A stretch of DNA of 64,000 bases from CAYPNP01 sp964412195 (GTDB taxonomy: Bacteria > Acidobacteriota > JAAYUB01), in NCBI GenBank assembly GCA_964412195.1, contig CAYPNP010000002.1, forward strand, positions 62,001 to 126,000. The letters are read 5' to 3'. A program made the translations under genes and the position numbers. The notes below the pieces were generated by a model. That model did not search any database. It was not told the DNA's origin and saw only the letters and a program-made list of their open reading frames with translations. Positions 7,103 through 15,340 of the stretch are shown in pieces; positions within the stretch are counted from its first letter, which is position 1, and every line of letters starts with the position of its first letter.

Positions 7103-9329
7103 ATTCGGAGGCCTGCACTCCGCTGAACTCCACCACGAAGCGGCAACCCCTCGGATTGACCGGTTCGACCCGGATGGCGGCCTCGTGGTCGTCCAGGATC
7201 TTCTTGGCGATGGTCAGGCCCAGCCCCATCCCCTGGCTCTTGGTGGAAAAATACGGCAGGAACAGGTTCTCCCTCATTTCCTCCGCGATCCCCTTGCCGT
7301 CGTCCTCCACGGTGAGCCGGACCCGCCGCGAAACCGGGTCGAAGGCGGTCTCGATGCTCACCCGGCCGTGCTCCGAGACCTCGGCGATCGACTCGATGGC
7401 GTTGTCGACGAGGTTGACCAGCACGTTCCGGATCAGGTCGCGGTCCGCCACGATCTGGGGCACACCCGAGTCCAGCCGGGTCACGATCTCCACCGGGGTC
7501 GCCGCTCCCGGGAAGCGGGCGGCCACCACTTCCTCCACCAGGGCGTTCAGGTCCATGGCGGCGAAGCTGGGGCTGGGCAGCCGGGCGAAGCGGGCGAATT
7601 CCTCCACCAGGTATTTCAGGTTCTGGGTCTCGGACTGGACGCTCTGCAGGGCCTCGTCGAGGATCTCGCGGAAGCGGCCCACCGGCTCGACCGGCGGGAG
7701 CGCCCCGCTCTCCTCGAGCCGGCCGAACTGCTTGCGGATCCGCTCCACGAACAGGTGGATGGGCGTGAGGGGGTTCTTGATCTGGTGGGCCAGCCGCTTG
7801 GCCACCTCCTGCCAGGCCGCGGCCTTCTCGGCCTTGATCAGGTCGGTCACGTCGTCGAAGACAATGACGTAGCCGGTGGTCTCGCCCTCCGGGGAGCGCA
7901 TGGCCGAGGCGGTGACGGCGAAATGGATGGTCCGCTTGCCGGTCCAGAAGGTGATCTCCCGGCTCACCCGGGGGTGGAATTCGGTCTCCTTCAGCAGGCG
8001 GAGGAGGTCCGGCATCTTCTCCGGCGGGATGACGTCCTGGAGCCGGGTCTGGCCGTCCTGGACGTGGCGCTGCTTGATCAGGAGCCGGGAGGCGGGGTTG
8101 GAGATGGTGACGGTCAGGTCCCGGTCCACCGTCACCACGCCGGCCGCGATGGTGTTGAGGACGGTCTGGATGAACGTGTTGCGGTGCTCCAGCTCCTCGT
8201 TGAACCGCTGGAGGTTCGCGTTCACCTCCTCCAGCAGCACCTTGTTCCGCTGCAGGTCCTCCATCATGTGGTTGAAGGACTGGATCAGGACCTCGAGCTC
8301 GTCGTTGGCCTCGCAGCTGATGGGGCTGGACAGGTCGCCCTGCGACACGCGCCGCGAGCCTTCCACCAGGGCCTGGATGGGCACCGTGATCTGCTTGGAG
8401 ATGTACAGCCCGAACCACACGAAGCCGAAGAGCAGCACCACCCCGGCGAAGCCGACGATGAAGAAGTAGTTCAGCCGGATCAGCTCCACCTGGTTCTTGA
8501 GCTGGAAGTATTCCTGGTACGCTTCGTTGATCAGGAACGATCGGTAGGCGATCGATCCCGGGATCCGCTTGGCGAACACCAGGATCTGGTCCGGGGCCCA
8601 CGGCGCGGGCGTGAAGCAGATCACCACGTCCTCCGCGGGGTGGTTCTCCACGAAGTAGGAGATCCTGCCGAGCAGGGCGTTCTGGGCCAGCAGCTTCGGG
8701 TCCTCCACGGTGAAGGGGGCGGGGCGTTCCCCCGGCGCCTCCGTGCGATAGAGGACCCGCCCCCCGGCGTCCATCAGGAGGATGGCGTCCAGCAGGCTCT
8801 GCGCCCGGTACCGCTCGAGGTCGGGCGGCCCGGCCGTCCCCTCCCGGCCCTGTTCCAGCAGGATTTCCATGAGGCGCTGCGTCTGCCGGACTGTGGCGGA
8901 ATAGTACCCGCGCGCCAGCTCCTCCGAGCTGCGCAGCAGCTCCTCGGCCGGCGCGGAAAACCACTGGATGACGCTCTGGTTGATGACCTCCCAGGAGAAG
9001 AAGACGAAGAGCCCCGTGGGCACGATGGCGAGCGCCATGAACGCCACCGTGAGCTTGGTCCGGACGCTGGCGAAGAAAGGCTTGCCCTTCTTCTCGAAGA
9101 ACAGCTTCACCAGGTAGCGCGAGAGCACCAGCACCAGGGTCAGGATGAACAGCACGTTGACGGCCGTGAGGACGGCCAGCATCACCGCCTGGAGGTTGAA
9201 CGAGGGGGACTCGATCCCGCCCCCGCCGAGGTACCAGCGGACGAAGACCAGCATCAGGATGGCCAAGATCAGGATCGCCCCCAGCAGCAGGATCCGGCGC
9301 GCGGACCGTTGTGGGGAGTCGGGATTCAT
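7083..9329 (-). CDS. NtrY-like membrane sensor histidine kinase
   Basis: 748 residues. Two N-terminal membrane helices (about 15-35 and 50-75) and a third near residue 100 precede a large sensor region. Another helix before a HAMP domain (about 300-360) is followed by a PAS domain (about 385-490). The HisKA box has His515 in LAHQIKNPLTPIHLF. The HATPase domain shows VNLVDNAIE, VEDDGKGI and GMGLGLTIAKK. This order matches the NtrY family. The start ATG at 9329 overlaps the DUF4390 stop (ATGA). NtrY is usually followed by the response regulator NtrX; here an ECF sigma factor gene follows in an overlapping frame and no regulator is adjacent. Confidence 0.93.
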   Translation of the reverse strand: MNPDSPQRSARRILLLGAILILAILMLVFVRWYLGGGGIESPSFNLQAVMLAVLTAVNVLFILTLVLVLSRYLVKLFFEKKGKPFFASVRTKLTVAFMALAIVPTGLFVFFSWEVINQSVIQWFSAPAEELLRSSEELARGYYSATVRQTQRLMEILLEQGREGTAGPPDLERYRAQSLLDAILLMDAGGRVLYRTEAPGERPAPFTVEDPKLLAQNALLGRISYFVENHPAEDVVICFTPAPWAPDQILVFAKRIPGSIAYRSFLINEAYQEYFQLKNQVELIRLNYFFIVGFAGVVLLFGFVWFGLYISKQITVPIQALVEGSRRVSQGDLSSPISCEANDELEVLIQSFNHMMEDLQRNKVLLEEVNANLQRFNEELEHRNTFIQTVLNTIAAGVVTVDRDLTVTISNPASRLLIKQRHVQDGQTRLQDVIPPEKMPDLLRLLKETEFHPRVSREITFWTGKRTIHFAVTASAMRSPEGETTGYVIVFDDVTDLIKAEKAAAWQEVAKRLAHQIKNPLTPIHLFVERIRKQFGRLEESGALPPVEPVGRFREILDEALQSVQSETQNLKYLVEEFARFARLPSPSFAAMDLNALVEEVVAARFPGAATPVEIVTRLDSGVPQIVADRDLIRNVLVNLVDNAIESIAEVSEHGRVSIETAFDPVSRRVRLTVEDDGKGIAEEMRENLFLPYFSTKSQGMGLGLTIAKKILDDHEAAIRVEPVNPRGCRFVVEFSGVQASEYGPTPV

Positions 9330-9859
9330 GGGAAGGCCACCGCGGTCCGCTGCCAGGGGGTGGACGTCTCGAACGGGATCACCAGGAGGAGCTTCCGGCG
9401 CCGCAGGACGACCCGGCTGCGGATGTAGGTCTGCCCCTCCTTGTCGTCCAGCAGGACGGGGATCTCCCACCGGTCCAGCGTGGTCAACCACTCCACGGCC
9501 TTCTCGGGGTTGTCCATGATGATGGCCTCGCTCCGCGCGGACCCGACCTCCGAGATGGCGAAATACTGGCGGGTCAGCGTGTCGAACGAGAGCTTCTTCT
9601 GGTAGTGATATTCTTCCACGAATTCGTCGAACCAGATGTCGCGCTCCCGCCGCAGCTCGACCTGGTAGTCGAACAGGACGGTTTCGCCGGACTCCAGCGC
9701 CTGCCGGAGCGCGGTCCCGTCGAAGCCCGCCAGGCGGCAGCGCACGACGAGGCTCCGGTCCTGGTAGGTGCAGGCGAGGTCGCGGAGCTCCACCTTGTCT
9801 CCCGGCAGGAGGCCGAACAGGTTCCAGACCGAAAGCAGGATCACCAGGGAATGCGTCAT
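9326..9859 (-). CDS. DUF4390 domain protein
   Basis: 177 residues with a short N-terminal hydrophobic signal (SLVILLSVWNLFGLLPG). The remainder is a beta-rich domain of DUF4390 type (VELRDLACTYQDRSLVVRCRL, later LLLVIPFETSTPWQRT). DUF4390 genes are commonly found directly upstream of NtrY-type kinases, and the same order is seen here, so a role in signal perception or envelope sensing is an inference from context. Start and stop both overlap neighbours in ATGA, which indicates tight coupling with the amidohydrolase and the kinase. Confidence 0.85.
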   Translation of the reverse strand: MTHSLVILLSVWNLFGLLPGDKVELRDLACTYQDRSLVVRCRLAGFDGTALRQALESGETVLFDYQVELRRERDIWFDEFVEEYHYQKKLSFDTLTRQYFAISEVGSARSEAIIMDNPEKAVEWLTTLDRWEIPVLLDDKEGQTYIRSRVVLRRRKLLLVIPFETSTPWQRTAVAFP

Positions 9860-11544
9860 GGCGCCGGCGCCTTGCCCTTCAGCCGGCCGTCGTGGACCAC
9901 CCGGCCCCCGACGATCGTCAGGACGATCCGGGTGGACGGTATCTCGGCCGCCGGAACCTTGAGGATGTCCCGGTCGCACACGGTCAGGTCCGCCCGATTC
10001 CCGGGGCGCAGGGTACCGACCTCCTGCTCCAGGAAGCCGGCCTCGGCCGCCCAGCTCGTCATGGACCGGAGGGCCTCCTCCCGGCTCATTCTCTCGGCCG
10101 GGAACCAGCCGCCGGGCGGTTGCCCCCTCCGGTCCTGCCGGGTGACGGCGGCGTAGAAGCCCAGGAGGGGGGAGACCTCCTCCACAGGGAAATCGGAGCC
10201 CATGGGGATGTGGTTGCCGTCCCGGAGGAGGCTGCCCCAGGCGTAGGCGTACCGGCTGCGCTCCGGCCCCAGCCGTTCGCCGGCCCAGGCCATGTCCGAG
10301 GTGCAGTGGGTGGGCTGCATCGAGGGGACCACCCCCAGGGCGCGGAACCGGGGGATGTCCGCGGCGGTCAGGACCTGGGCGTGCTCCACGCGGAACCGCC
10401 GGGCCTTGCCGTCGGGCAGCGGCGCCAGGACCTTTTCGTAGACGTCCAGGACCTCCCGGTTGGCCCGGTCGCCGATGGCGTGCGTGCAGGCCTGGAAGCC
10501 CCGCTCGGCGCAGAGGCGGGCGATCCGCTCCAGGTAATCCGGCGGGTTGACCGGCAGCCCGCACGTTTCCGGGCGGTCGCTGTAGGGCGCCAGCAGCCAG
10601 GCCCCCCGGGAGCCCAGGGCGCCATCCGCGTACATCTTGACGCTGCGGGCGGTCAGCATCCCGTCGGGCGACAGGACGATGCCGCGGGCCAGCGTTTCCC
10701 GGAGCCAGGGCTCCGGCCCTTCCAGCATGGCCCAGATCCGGAGGGGCATCCGGCCCCCGCGCCGCAGCCGTTCGTAGACCGCCAGTTCCCGGGGCCCCAC
10801 CCCCGCGTCATGGACCTGGGTCAAGCCCGCCGCGACGCATCGCTCCATGGCGGCGGAGAGCCGGCGTTCGATGTCGGCGTCGGACACGTCCGGAACCTTC
10901 TGGAGGATCAGGTCGGCGGCGTTGTCCACAAAGACGCCGGTGGGACGGCCGTCGGCGTCCCGAACGATCTCCCCGCCCGGCACCTCCGCCGGCTTGTCCC
11001 CGATGCCGGCGGTCTCCATGGCTTTCCGGTTCACCCAGATGGCGTGGCCGTCCACCCGGGTGAGCAACACGGGGTGGTCGGGCGCGATCCGGCTGAGCGC
11101 CTGGTGGGTGGGAAACTGCCGGGACGGCCACCGGTTCTGGTCCCAGCCGCGGCCGAAGATCCAGCCGCCGGCGGGCGTCCGGCCGACCGCCGTCCGGACC
11201 CGCTCGAGGGCCTCCTTCTCGCTGCGGCACCCCGTCAGGTCCACCGACTCGAGGCTCTTGCCCAACCCGGCGACATGGGCGTGGGCGTCGACGAAACCGG
11301 GATAGGCGGCCAGGCCGTCCAGGTCCACCACCACGGTGGCGGCGCCGGCCAGGGGCGCCACCTCCGACCAGTCGCCGGCGGCCGCGATCCGCCCGTCCCG
11401 GACGGCCAGGGCCGTCACAACGGGCCGGTCCGGCTCGAGGGTGTGGATCGTCCCGCCGCGCAGGATCAGGTCGGCCGCGGGGGCCGCCGCGGCGAGCGCC
11501 GGCAGGAGGACAAAAAGGATTGGTAACGTCGCGATGGTTCTCAT
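9856..11544 (-). CDS. Secreted amidohydrolase family 3 (YtcJ-like)
   Basis: 562 residues with a signal peptide (RTIATLPILFVLLPALAAAAPAA). The amidohydrolase fold is marked by ILRGGTIHT, the metal motif GFVDAHAHVAG, later QVHDAG, a THAIGDRANREVLD segment and the C-terminal GSDFPVEEVSPL and NRADLTVCD. This matches the exoenzyme-like YtcJ group of metal-dependent hydrolases, whose natural substrates are mostly unknown. The start ATG at 11544 was chosen because the signal peptide begins there; the ribosome site is weak. It is the first gene of a five-gene overlapping operon that includes a kinase and an ECF sigma factor. It is divergent from the DnaC-like gene. Confidence 0.9.
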   Translation of the reverse strand: MRTIATLPILFVLLPALAAAAPAADLILRGGTIHTLEPDRPVVTALAVRDGRIAAAGDWSEVAPLAGAATVVVDLDGLAAYPGFVDAHAHVAGLGKSLESVDLTGCRSEKEALERVRTAVGRTPAGGWIFGRGWDQNRWPSRQFPTHQALSRIAPDHPVLLTRVDGHAIWVNRKAMETAGIGDKPAEVPGGEIVRDADGRPTGVFVDNAADLILQKVPDVSDADIERRLSAAMERCVAAGLTQVHDAGVGPRELAVYERLRRGGRMPLRIWAMLEGPEPWLRETLARGIVLSPDGMLTARSVKMYADGALGSRGAWLLAPYSDRPETCGLPVNPPDYLERIARLCAERGFQACTHAIGDRANREVLDVYEKVLAPLPDGKARRFRVEHAQVLTAADIPRFRALGVVPSMQPTHCTSDMAWAGERLGPERSRYAYAWGSLLRDGNHIPMGSDFPVEEVSPLLGFYAAVTRQDRRGQPPGGWFPAERMSREEALRSMTSWAAEAGFLEQEVGTLRPGNRADLTVCDRDILKVPAAEIPSTRIVLTIVGGRVVHDGRLKGKAPAP

Positions 11545-11610
11545 ATAATGTCCCGTGGTTCCTTCAGGTGACCCCAATTGTACAGGAATCGCGAAGGCGA
11601 ATCAACGCAC

Positions 11611-12432
11611 ATGGCTGAATCAGATAAACTTCGGGAGCTTCTCGAGGCGCAGTTCGCCGGCCGCTGCCCCCTCTGCCAGGGCTCCCGCTGGGTGGTGGAG
11701 GACGGGGTGGCCCGCCGCTGCGATTGCTTCGAGCGCGAAATAGCCGGGCACCGCCGCGCGTTCGCCGCGGTCCCGCCGTCCTACCAGCGCTGCACCATCG
11801 AGCGGTTCGTCCCGCAGAACCGGAACCAGCAGGACGCCAAGCTGTTCGTCGAGAAGTTCATCAAGAACTTCGAGACTCCGGAGGTCTGGGGCCGCGGCAT
11901 CCTCTTCCGGGGCCCCGTCGGGGTCGGCAAGACCCACCTGGCGGTGGCGGTGCTCCAGGCGCTGATCGAGCGGGGCTTCACCGGCAAGTTTTACAACTTC
12001 GTGCATCTGATCGAGGAGATCAAGAAGAGCTTCGAGCCGGACGCCGAGCAGGTGGAATCGCGCCTCTTTCAACATCTCCGGCAGTGTCAGGTGGTGGTCC
12101 TGGACGAGCTGGGCGCCACCCGGCCCAGCGAGTTCGTGTTCGTGAAGCTGTACGACATCATCAATTCCTGCTTCGACCGGAAGATCTCGGTTCTCTTCAC
12201 CACCAACTACGGCGACCGCGTGGAGACCGCCGCCCGCCGCTCCCCGGCCGCCGCGGACTACGACTCTCTCGCCGTGGTCACCGAGCGGTCGGGCCCGCCC
12301 CTGGTCGCCACCGGGTACGTCCTGGCCGAGCGAGTGACCCAACGGCTCTACTCCCGCATCATGGAACGGTGCACGGACGTGGTCCTGGACGGTCCGGATT
12401 ACCGCCTGCGCCACAAGCAATCGGGCAAATAG
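11611..12432 (+). CDS. DnaC/IstB-like AAA+ ATPase
   Basis: 273 residues. The N-terminal cysteine motif CPLCQGSRWVVEDGVARRCDC is the zinc-binding ribbon found in DnaC/DnaI-type proteins. The P-loop GPVGVGKTHLA lies at residues 101-111 and Walker B VVVLDELGA at about 161-169. A sensor-like FTTNY and a C-terminal RLYSRIMERC arginine region follow. The family loads the replicative helicase or acts with transposases; here no transposase is adjacent, so a replication-type role is more likely. I chose the ATG at 11611; a TTG eleven codons upstream is less likely. It converges on the anti-sigma gene at 12501; the short gap holds a 12-bp palindrome CGGGGATCCCCG. Confidence 0.88.
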   Translation: MAESDKLRELLEAQFAGRCPLCQGSRWVVEDGVARRCDCFEREIAGHRRAFAAVPPSYQRCTIERFVPQNRNQQDAKLFVEKFIKNFETPEVWGRGILFRGPVGVGKTHLAVAVLQALIERGFTGKFYNFVHLIEEIKKSFEPDAEQVESRLFQHLRQCQVVVLDELGATRPSEFVFVKLYDIINSCFDRKISVLFTTNYGDRVETAARRSPAAADYDSLAVVTERSGPPLVATGYVLAERVTQRLYSRIMERCTDVVLDGPDYRLRHKQSGK

Positions 12433-12500
12433 CTCATTAATAATGGATTATTGAAAATCCGCGGGCGGGGATCCCCGTCCGGGGGGGCGTATTCCAGCCC

Positions 12501-13265
12501 CTACCCCTTCACTTCCACCTTCTCGAAGGTGAACAGCACCTTCGAATCGATCACCTTTCCCCCGGCGATGGCGGGCAGGACGATGGAGGACTCGAACATG
12601 TTCTGGACCTTCCGGGCTGTGTTCGGGTCGCCGCCGGAGATGGATTCCACCTCGGTGCTGCCGTCGGGACGGACCCGGGTCAGGATGCCGAGATGGTTGG
12701 TCTGCAGCTTCTGGAAGTCGTTTTCCACGAACATCTTCACCGGAACGGTGCTGATGCGGGGCTGGTAGATTTCCCGGGAGCTGAGCCCCTCGGGCGAGAA
12801 TTCGAAGAAGTTCTCGAGGTACTGGCGTTCCACCAGGTTTTCCTCGATGTAGTTCCCGTGGCTGGGGTCCATGAACCGCAGGAGGTTTTCCATGCCCTGC
12901 GGCGAGAACACCTGGATGGCGATGATGATGAAGAACAGCGCCGCGATGGGGACCGCCAGGAACGCCGCCCGGAGGCTCTCCAACGGATTGAAATCCATCA
13001 TCCGGAACTGCAGGGTGGCGAACCAGCTGGACTGGAGCAGACCCGAGGCGTAGCCCAGCCGGGCGTTGACCATGTAAAACAGGACGGGCGGCGCCTCCAC
13101 GCGGGGCATGGACTGCACCAGGTCCCGGCACTCCGCCATCCGCTCCCGGTACATCCGGCAGGCCGCGCATTCCGACAGATGACGCCGGACCTCAGCCTCG
13201 CGCCCGGGATCGATCTCCTGGTCCAGGCTCGCGTGGATGAGCAGTTTCATTTTTTTGCAGTTCAT
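12501..13265 (-). CDS. Zinc-finger anti-sigma-like membrane protein
   Basis: 254 residues. The N-terminal putative zinc finger has His-x3-Cys-x2-Cys in RRHLSECAACRMY (about residues 28-40), preceded by the usual short helix. One membrane helix (AVPIAALFFIIIAIQVF) lies at about residues 107-124. The C-terminal extracytoplasmic domain ends with a segment (VLPAIAGGKVIDSKVLFTFEK) that recalls the TonB-like C-terminal fold. It begins 11 bases after the ECF sigma gene, in the standard sigma/anti-sigma order. It probably binds and inhibits that sigma factor at the membrane. Confidence 0.85.
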   Translation of the reverse strand: MNCKKMKLLIHASLDQEIDPGREAEVRRHLSECAACRMYRERMAECRDLVQSMPRVEAPPVLFYMVNARLGYASGLLQSSWFATLQFRMMDFNPLESLRAAFLAVPIAALFFIIIAIQVFSPQGMENLLRFMDPSHGNYIEENLVERQYLENFFEFSPEGLSSREIYQPRISTVPVKMFVENDFQKLQTNHLGILTRVRPDGSTEVESISGGDPNTARKVQNMFESSIVLPAIAGGKVIDSKVLFTFEKVEVKG

Positions 13266-13276
13266 GGTCGACCCTC

Positions 13277-13906
13277 TCACAGATATCGGTCCAACAGCTC
13301 CCGCAACTGCTCGCGGGCGCGGGCCAGGCGGCTTTTCACCGTGCCGATGGACAGGCCGGTCGCGGCGGCGATCTCCTCGTAGCTGAGCCCCTGCAGGTCC
13401 CGGAGGACCACCACCAGCCGGTACTTCACGGCCAGCTTCAGCAGGCACCGCTGGAAACCCTCCGCCACCTCGCTGCCGATCGCGCACTGTTCGGGTGTCC
13501 GGATGGCGTGGCTGCCGGCCAGGTGGAGCGTCATCAGCGCGGCGTGGTTCATGCCCTCGATGGATACGCTCATATGCTTCCGGCGGACCTTCCACCAACG
13601 CATCTTGTTGGACGCCTTGTTGAGCGTGATCCGGTACAGCCACGTCTTGAGCGAGGACTCGCCCCGGAACGTGTGCAGCTTCCGGTAGACGGTGAGAAAG
13701 ACCTCCTGGGCCAATTCCAGCGCGTCGTCATAATTCCCCAATACCCTGTGGGCGAGCTGGAATATGGTGTGGTGATAGCGGGAGAAGACCTCCTCGAAGC
13801 TGAGCTCAAGGACCTCTTCCTGGCCCAGGACGAGTTCGCCGTCCTGGCAGGGGAGGAAGAGTTTGGATTCCGTGGCGTCTTTCAAGGTCAGTCCTTGTTC
13901 TGCCAT
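13277..13906 (-). CDS. ECF-type RNA polymerase sigma factor
   Basis: 209 residues. Region 2 spans about residues 35-105 (EEVFSRYHHTIFQLAHRVLG, ELAQEVFLTVYRKL, FRGESSLKTWLYRITLNKASN). Region 4 is at about 145-205, with GLSYEEIAAATGLSIGTVKSRLARAREQL. I chose the ATG at 13906 because GGGAGAGG lies six bases upstream. A GTG eight codons earlier is possible. It is followed at 11 bases by a zinc-finger membrane protein that is its likely anti-sigma factor. An ECF-type promoter lies 33 bases upstream, which suggests autoregulation. Confidence 0.94.
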   Translation of the reverse strand: MAEQGLTLKDATESKLFLPCQDGELVLGQEEVLELSFEEVFSRYHHTIFQLAHRVLGNYDDALELAQEVFLTVYRKLHTFRGESSLKTWLYRITLNKASNKMRWWKVRRKHMSVSIEGMNHAALMTLHLAGSHAIRTPEQCAIGSEVAEGFQRCLLKLAVKYRLVVVLRDLQGLSYEEIAAATGLSIGTVKSRLARAREQLRELLDRYL

Positions 13907-13938
13907 GGCCGGCCTCTCCCAGTCGCTCACCTGTCCTA

Positions 13939-13966
13939 ATAGACAAGAAATCCAGGGAAAAGTTCC
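13939..13966 (-). promoter_or_regulatory. ECF (RpoE-like) promoter of the sigma/anti-sigma pair
   Basis: On the minus strand GGAACTT (13966-13960) is followed after 16 bases by TCTAT (13943-13939). This closely matches the sigma-E type consensus GGAACTT-N16-TCTGA/TCTAA. It lies 33 bases upstream of the sigma factor ATG, as expected for an autoregulated ECF operon. Confidence 0.7.
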
Positions 13967-14129
13967 CGGCCCGATGACATTATAACATCTCCCGGCAATG
14001 GAGGCCTATCCTTGACACTGGAGAGACGATGGCCGGCGCCGGGTATTGCAGGATGTTTTTAACCCCACGCGGCCGTTTCCGGGACGCACGCCGGTGCCGG
14101 TTGGGAGTGGAGAAATCCCCCAAAGTCTC

Positions 14130-14159
14130 TTGTAGTCAAGCGTCTACGTCAACTATAAA
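14130..14159 (+). promoter_or_regulatory. Upstream promoter P1 of the cytochrome operon
   Basis: TTGTAG (14130-14135) and TATAAA (14154-14159) are separated by 18 bases, a plausible sigma-70-type promoter. A second candidate lies directly downstream. The rest of the gap 13967-14371 is non-coding and shows no other recognisable feature. Confidence 0.5.
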
Positions 14160-14172
14160 GGTGAAAAAAATG

Positions 14173-14201
14173 TTGACTCGCTGCTTCAGTATCTATATTT
14201 T
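14173..14201 (+). promoter_or_regulatory. Downstream promoter P2 of the cytochrome operon
   Basis: TTGACT (14173-14178) and TATTTT (14196-14201) are separated by 17 bases. Transcription from here would give an untranslated leader of about 165 bases before the decaheme cytochrome gene. The local AT-rich stretch stands out from the GC-rich surroundings. Confidence 0.55.
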
Positions 14202-14371
14202 ATGGTATCCATATCGCGAGAGCTCATACTGCGTGAATACAAAGTCCCATCTCGAACTGCATGCCCGAGTCCCTCCCCTCTCTCCGGGGGGGAGCCTGCC
14301 GCACCCTGCTTTTTTCCTAAATTCAACCTGGTCTGTTACCTCTCATTTCATACTTTCATGGAGGCCATGAC

Positions 14372-15325
14372 ATGATGCGATCGCCATCCGTCATCCTGTC
14401 GGCCTTACTCCTGCTCCTTTGCCTCTTTGGTCCGCTGCTCGCGACCGACCAGCCCCCGCCCATGGAGGGCAATCTGCCCGAGCTGAGCCGCGCCTGCGCC
14501 CAGTGCCATGAAGACGTCTACAAGTCTTTCATGGGCAACGTGCATGCCCGGCTCAAGGGCTTCGAGTATGCCGGCACTCCCGGCGGCTGCGAAGCCTGCC
14601 ACGGACGCGCCCAGAAGCATTTGGACTCCGGAGAAAAGGCGGACATCATCTCCTTCGGGGAAAAATCCGCTGTGGAGATCAACGCCCTGTGCGGTAAATG
14701 CCACCGCACCGGCGACTTCTCCAGCTGGGCCCACGGGCAGCATGCCCGCAACGGCCTGGCCTGCACGGAATGCCACTCCGTGCATAAAGGCAGCGGCAAA
14801 CCTTCCACCGACGAACTCGCCCTCTGCGGGAAATGCCACGAGGACGTCCGGGCGCAGATGTTCTTTCCCTCGCACCACCCGGTGCGCGAAGGGAAGATGC
14901 TCTGCACCAGCTGCCACAACCCGCACGGCACCGACGGCGCCGGCAGCCTGCGCACAGCCGAGCGGAAGAACGACTTGTGCTACAACTGCCACAGCCGATA
15001 CCAGGGCCCGTTCGTCTACGAGCACGCCCCCGTGAATGAAGATTGCGGCATCTGCCACGATGCCCACGGCACGGCGGCCAACAATCTGCTGCGGCAGAAC
15101 GAACCCTTCGTCTGCCTGCAGTGCCATTCCCTTCATTTCCACACCGGCCGCGTCGGTGACACCGGGACTCAGACCATCAATCCCGGGACTTCCGACAACC
15201 CCTGGGGCGCCCAAGGGTGGGTCAAGGCCTACGGAACGAAATGCACCCAGTGCCACTCCCAGATCCACGGTTCGGATTATCCTTCCCAATCCCTGCCCGG
15301 CCGCGGCAGAGCCATGACCCGGTAA
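14372..15325 (+). CDS. Decaheme c-type cytochrome, MtrA/DmsE/PioA family
   Basis: 317 residues with a signal peptide (ILSALLLLLCLFGPLLA). Ten CXXCH heme motifs can be counted: CAQCH, CEACH, CGKCH, CTECH, CGKCH, CTSCH, CYNCH, CGICH, CLQCH and CTQCH. Length and heme spacing fit the periplasmic decaheme family that sits inside an MtrB-type barrel and passes electrons across the outer membrane. ATG at 14372 has GGAGG seven bases upstream. It is followed after 15 bases by the matching barrel gene, so the two form a porin-cytochrome conduit. No cytochrome-biogenesis or outer-surface cytochrome gene is adjacent. Confidence 0.95.
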   Translation: MMRSPSVILSALLLLLCLFGPLLATDQPPPMEGNLPELSRACAQCHEDVYKSFMGNVHARLKGFEYAGTPGGCEACHGRAQKHLDSGEKADIISFGEKSAVEINALCGKCHRTGDFSSWAHGQHARNGLACTECHSVHKGSGKPSTDELALCGKCHEDVRAQMFFPSHHPVREGKMLCTSCHNPHGTDGAGSLRTAERKNDLCYNCHSRYQGPFVYEHAPVNEDCGICHDAHGTAANNLLRQNEPFVCLQCHSLHFHTGRVGDTGTQTINPGTSDNPWGAQGWVKAYGTKCTQCHSQIHGSDYPSQSLPGRGRAMTR

Positions 15326-15340
15326 AGGAGGAGGCACACC

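Noticed and set aside
12466..12477. CGGGGATCCCCG palindrome between convergent genes as a terminator
   Set aside because: No loop, no T-run on either side; mentioned only as a palindrome.
14031..14055. Possible sigma-54 promoter (TGGCCGG...TTGCA) upstream of the cytochrome gene
   Set aside because: Spacing between GG and GC elements is off by one base and the sigma-70-type sites fit better.
14029..14370. A 113-codon frame before the decaheme cytochrome
   Set aside because: Composition not protein-like, no ribosome site, and it lies over the two promoter candidates.
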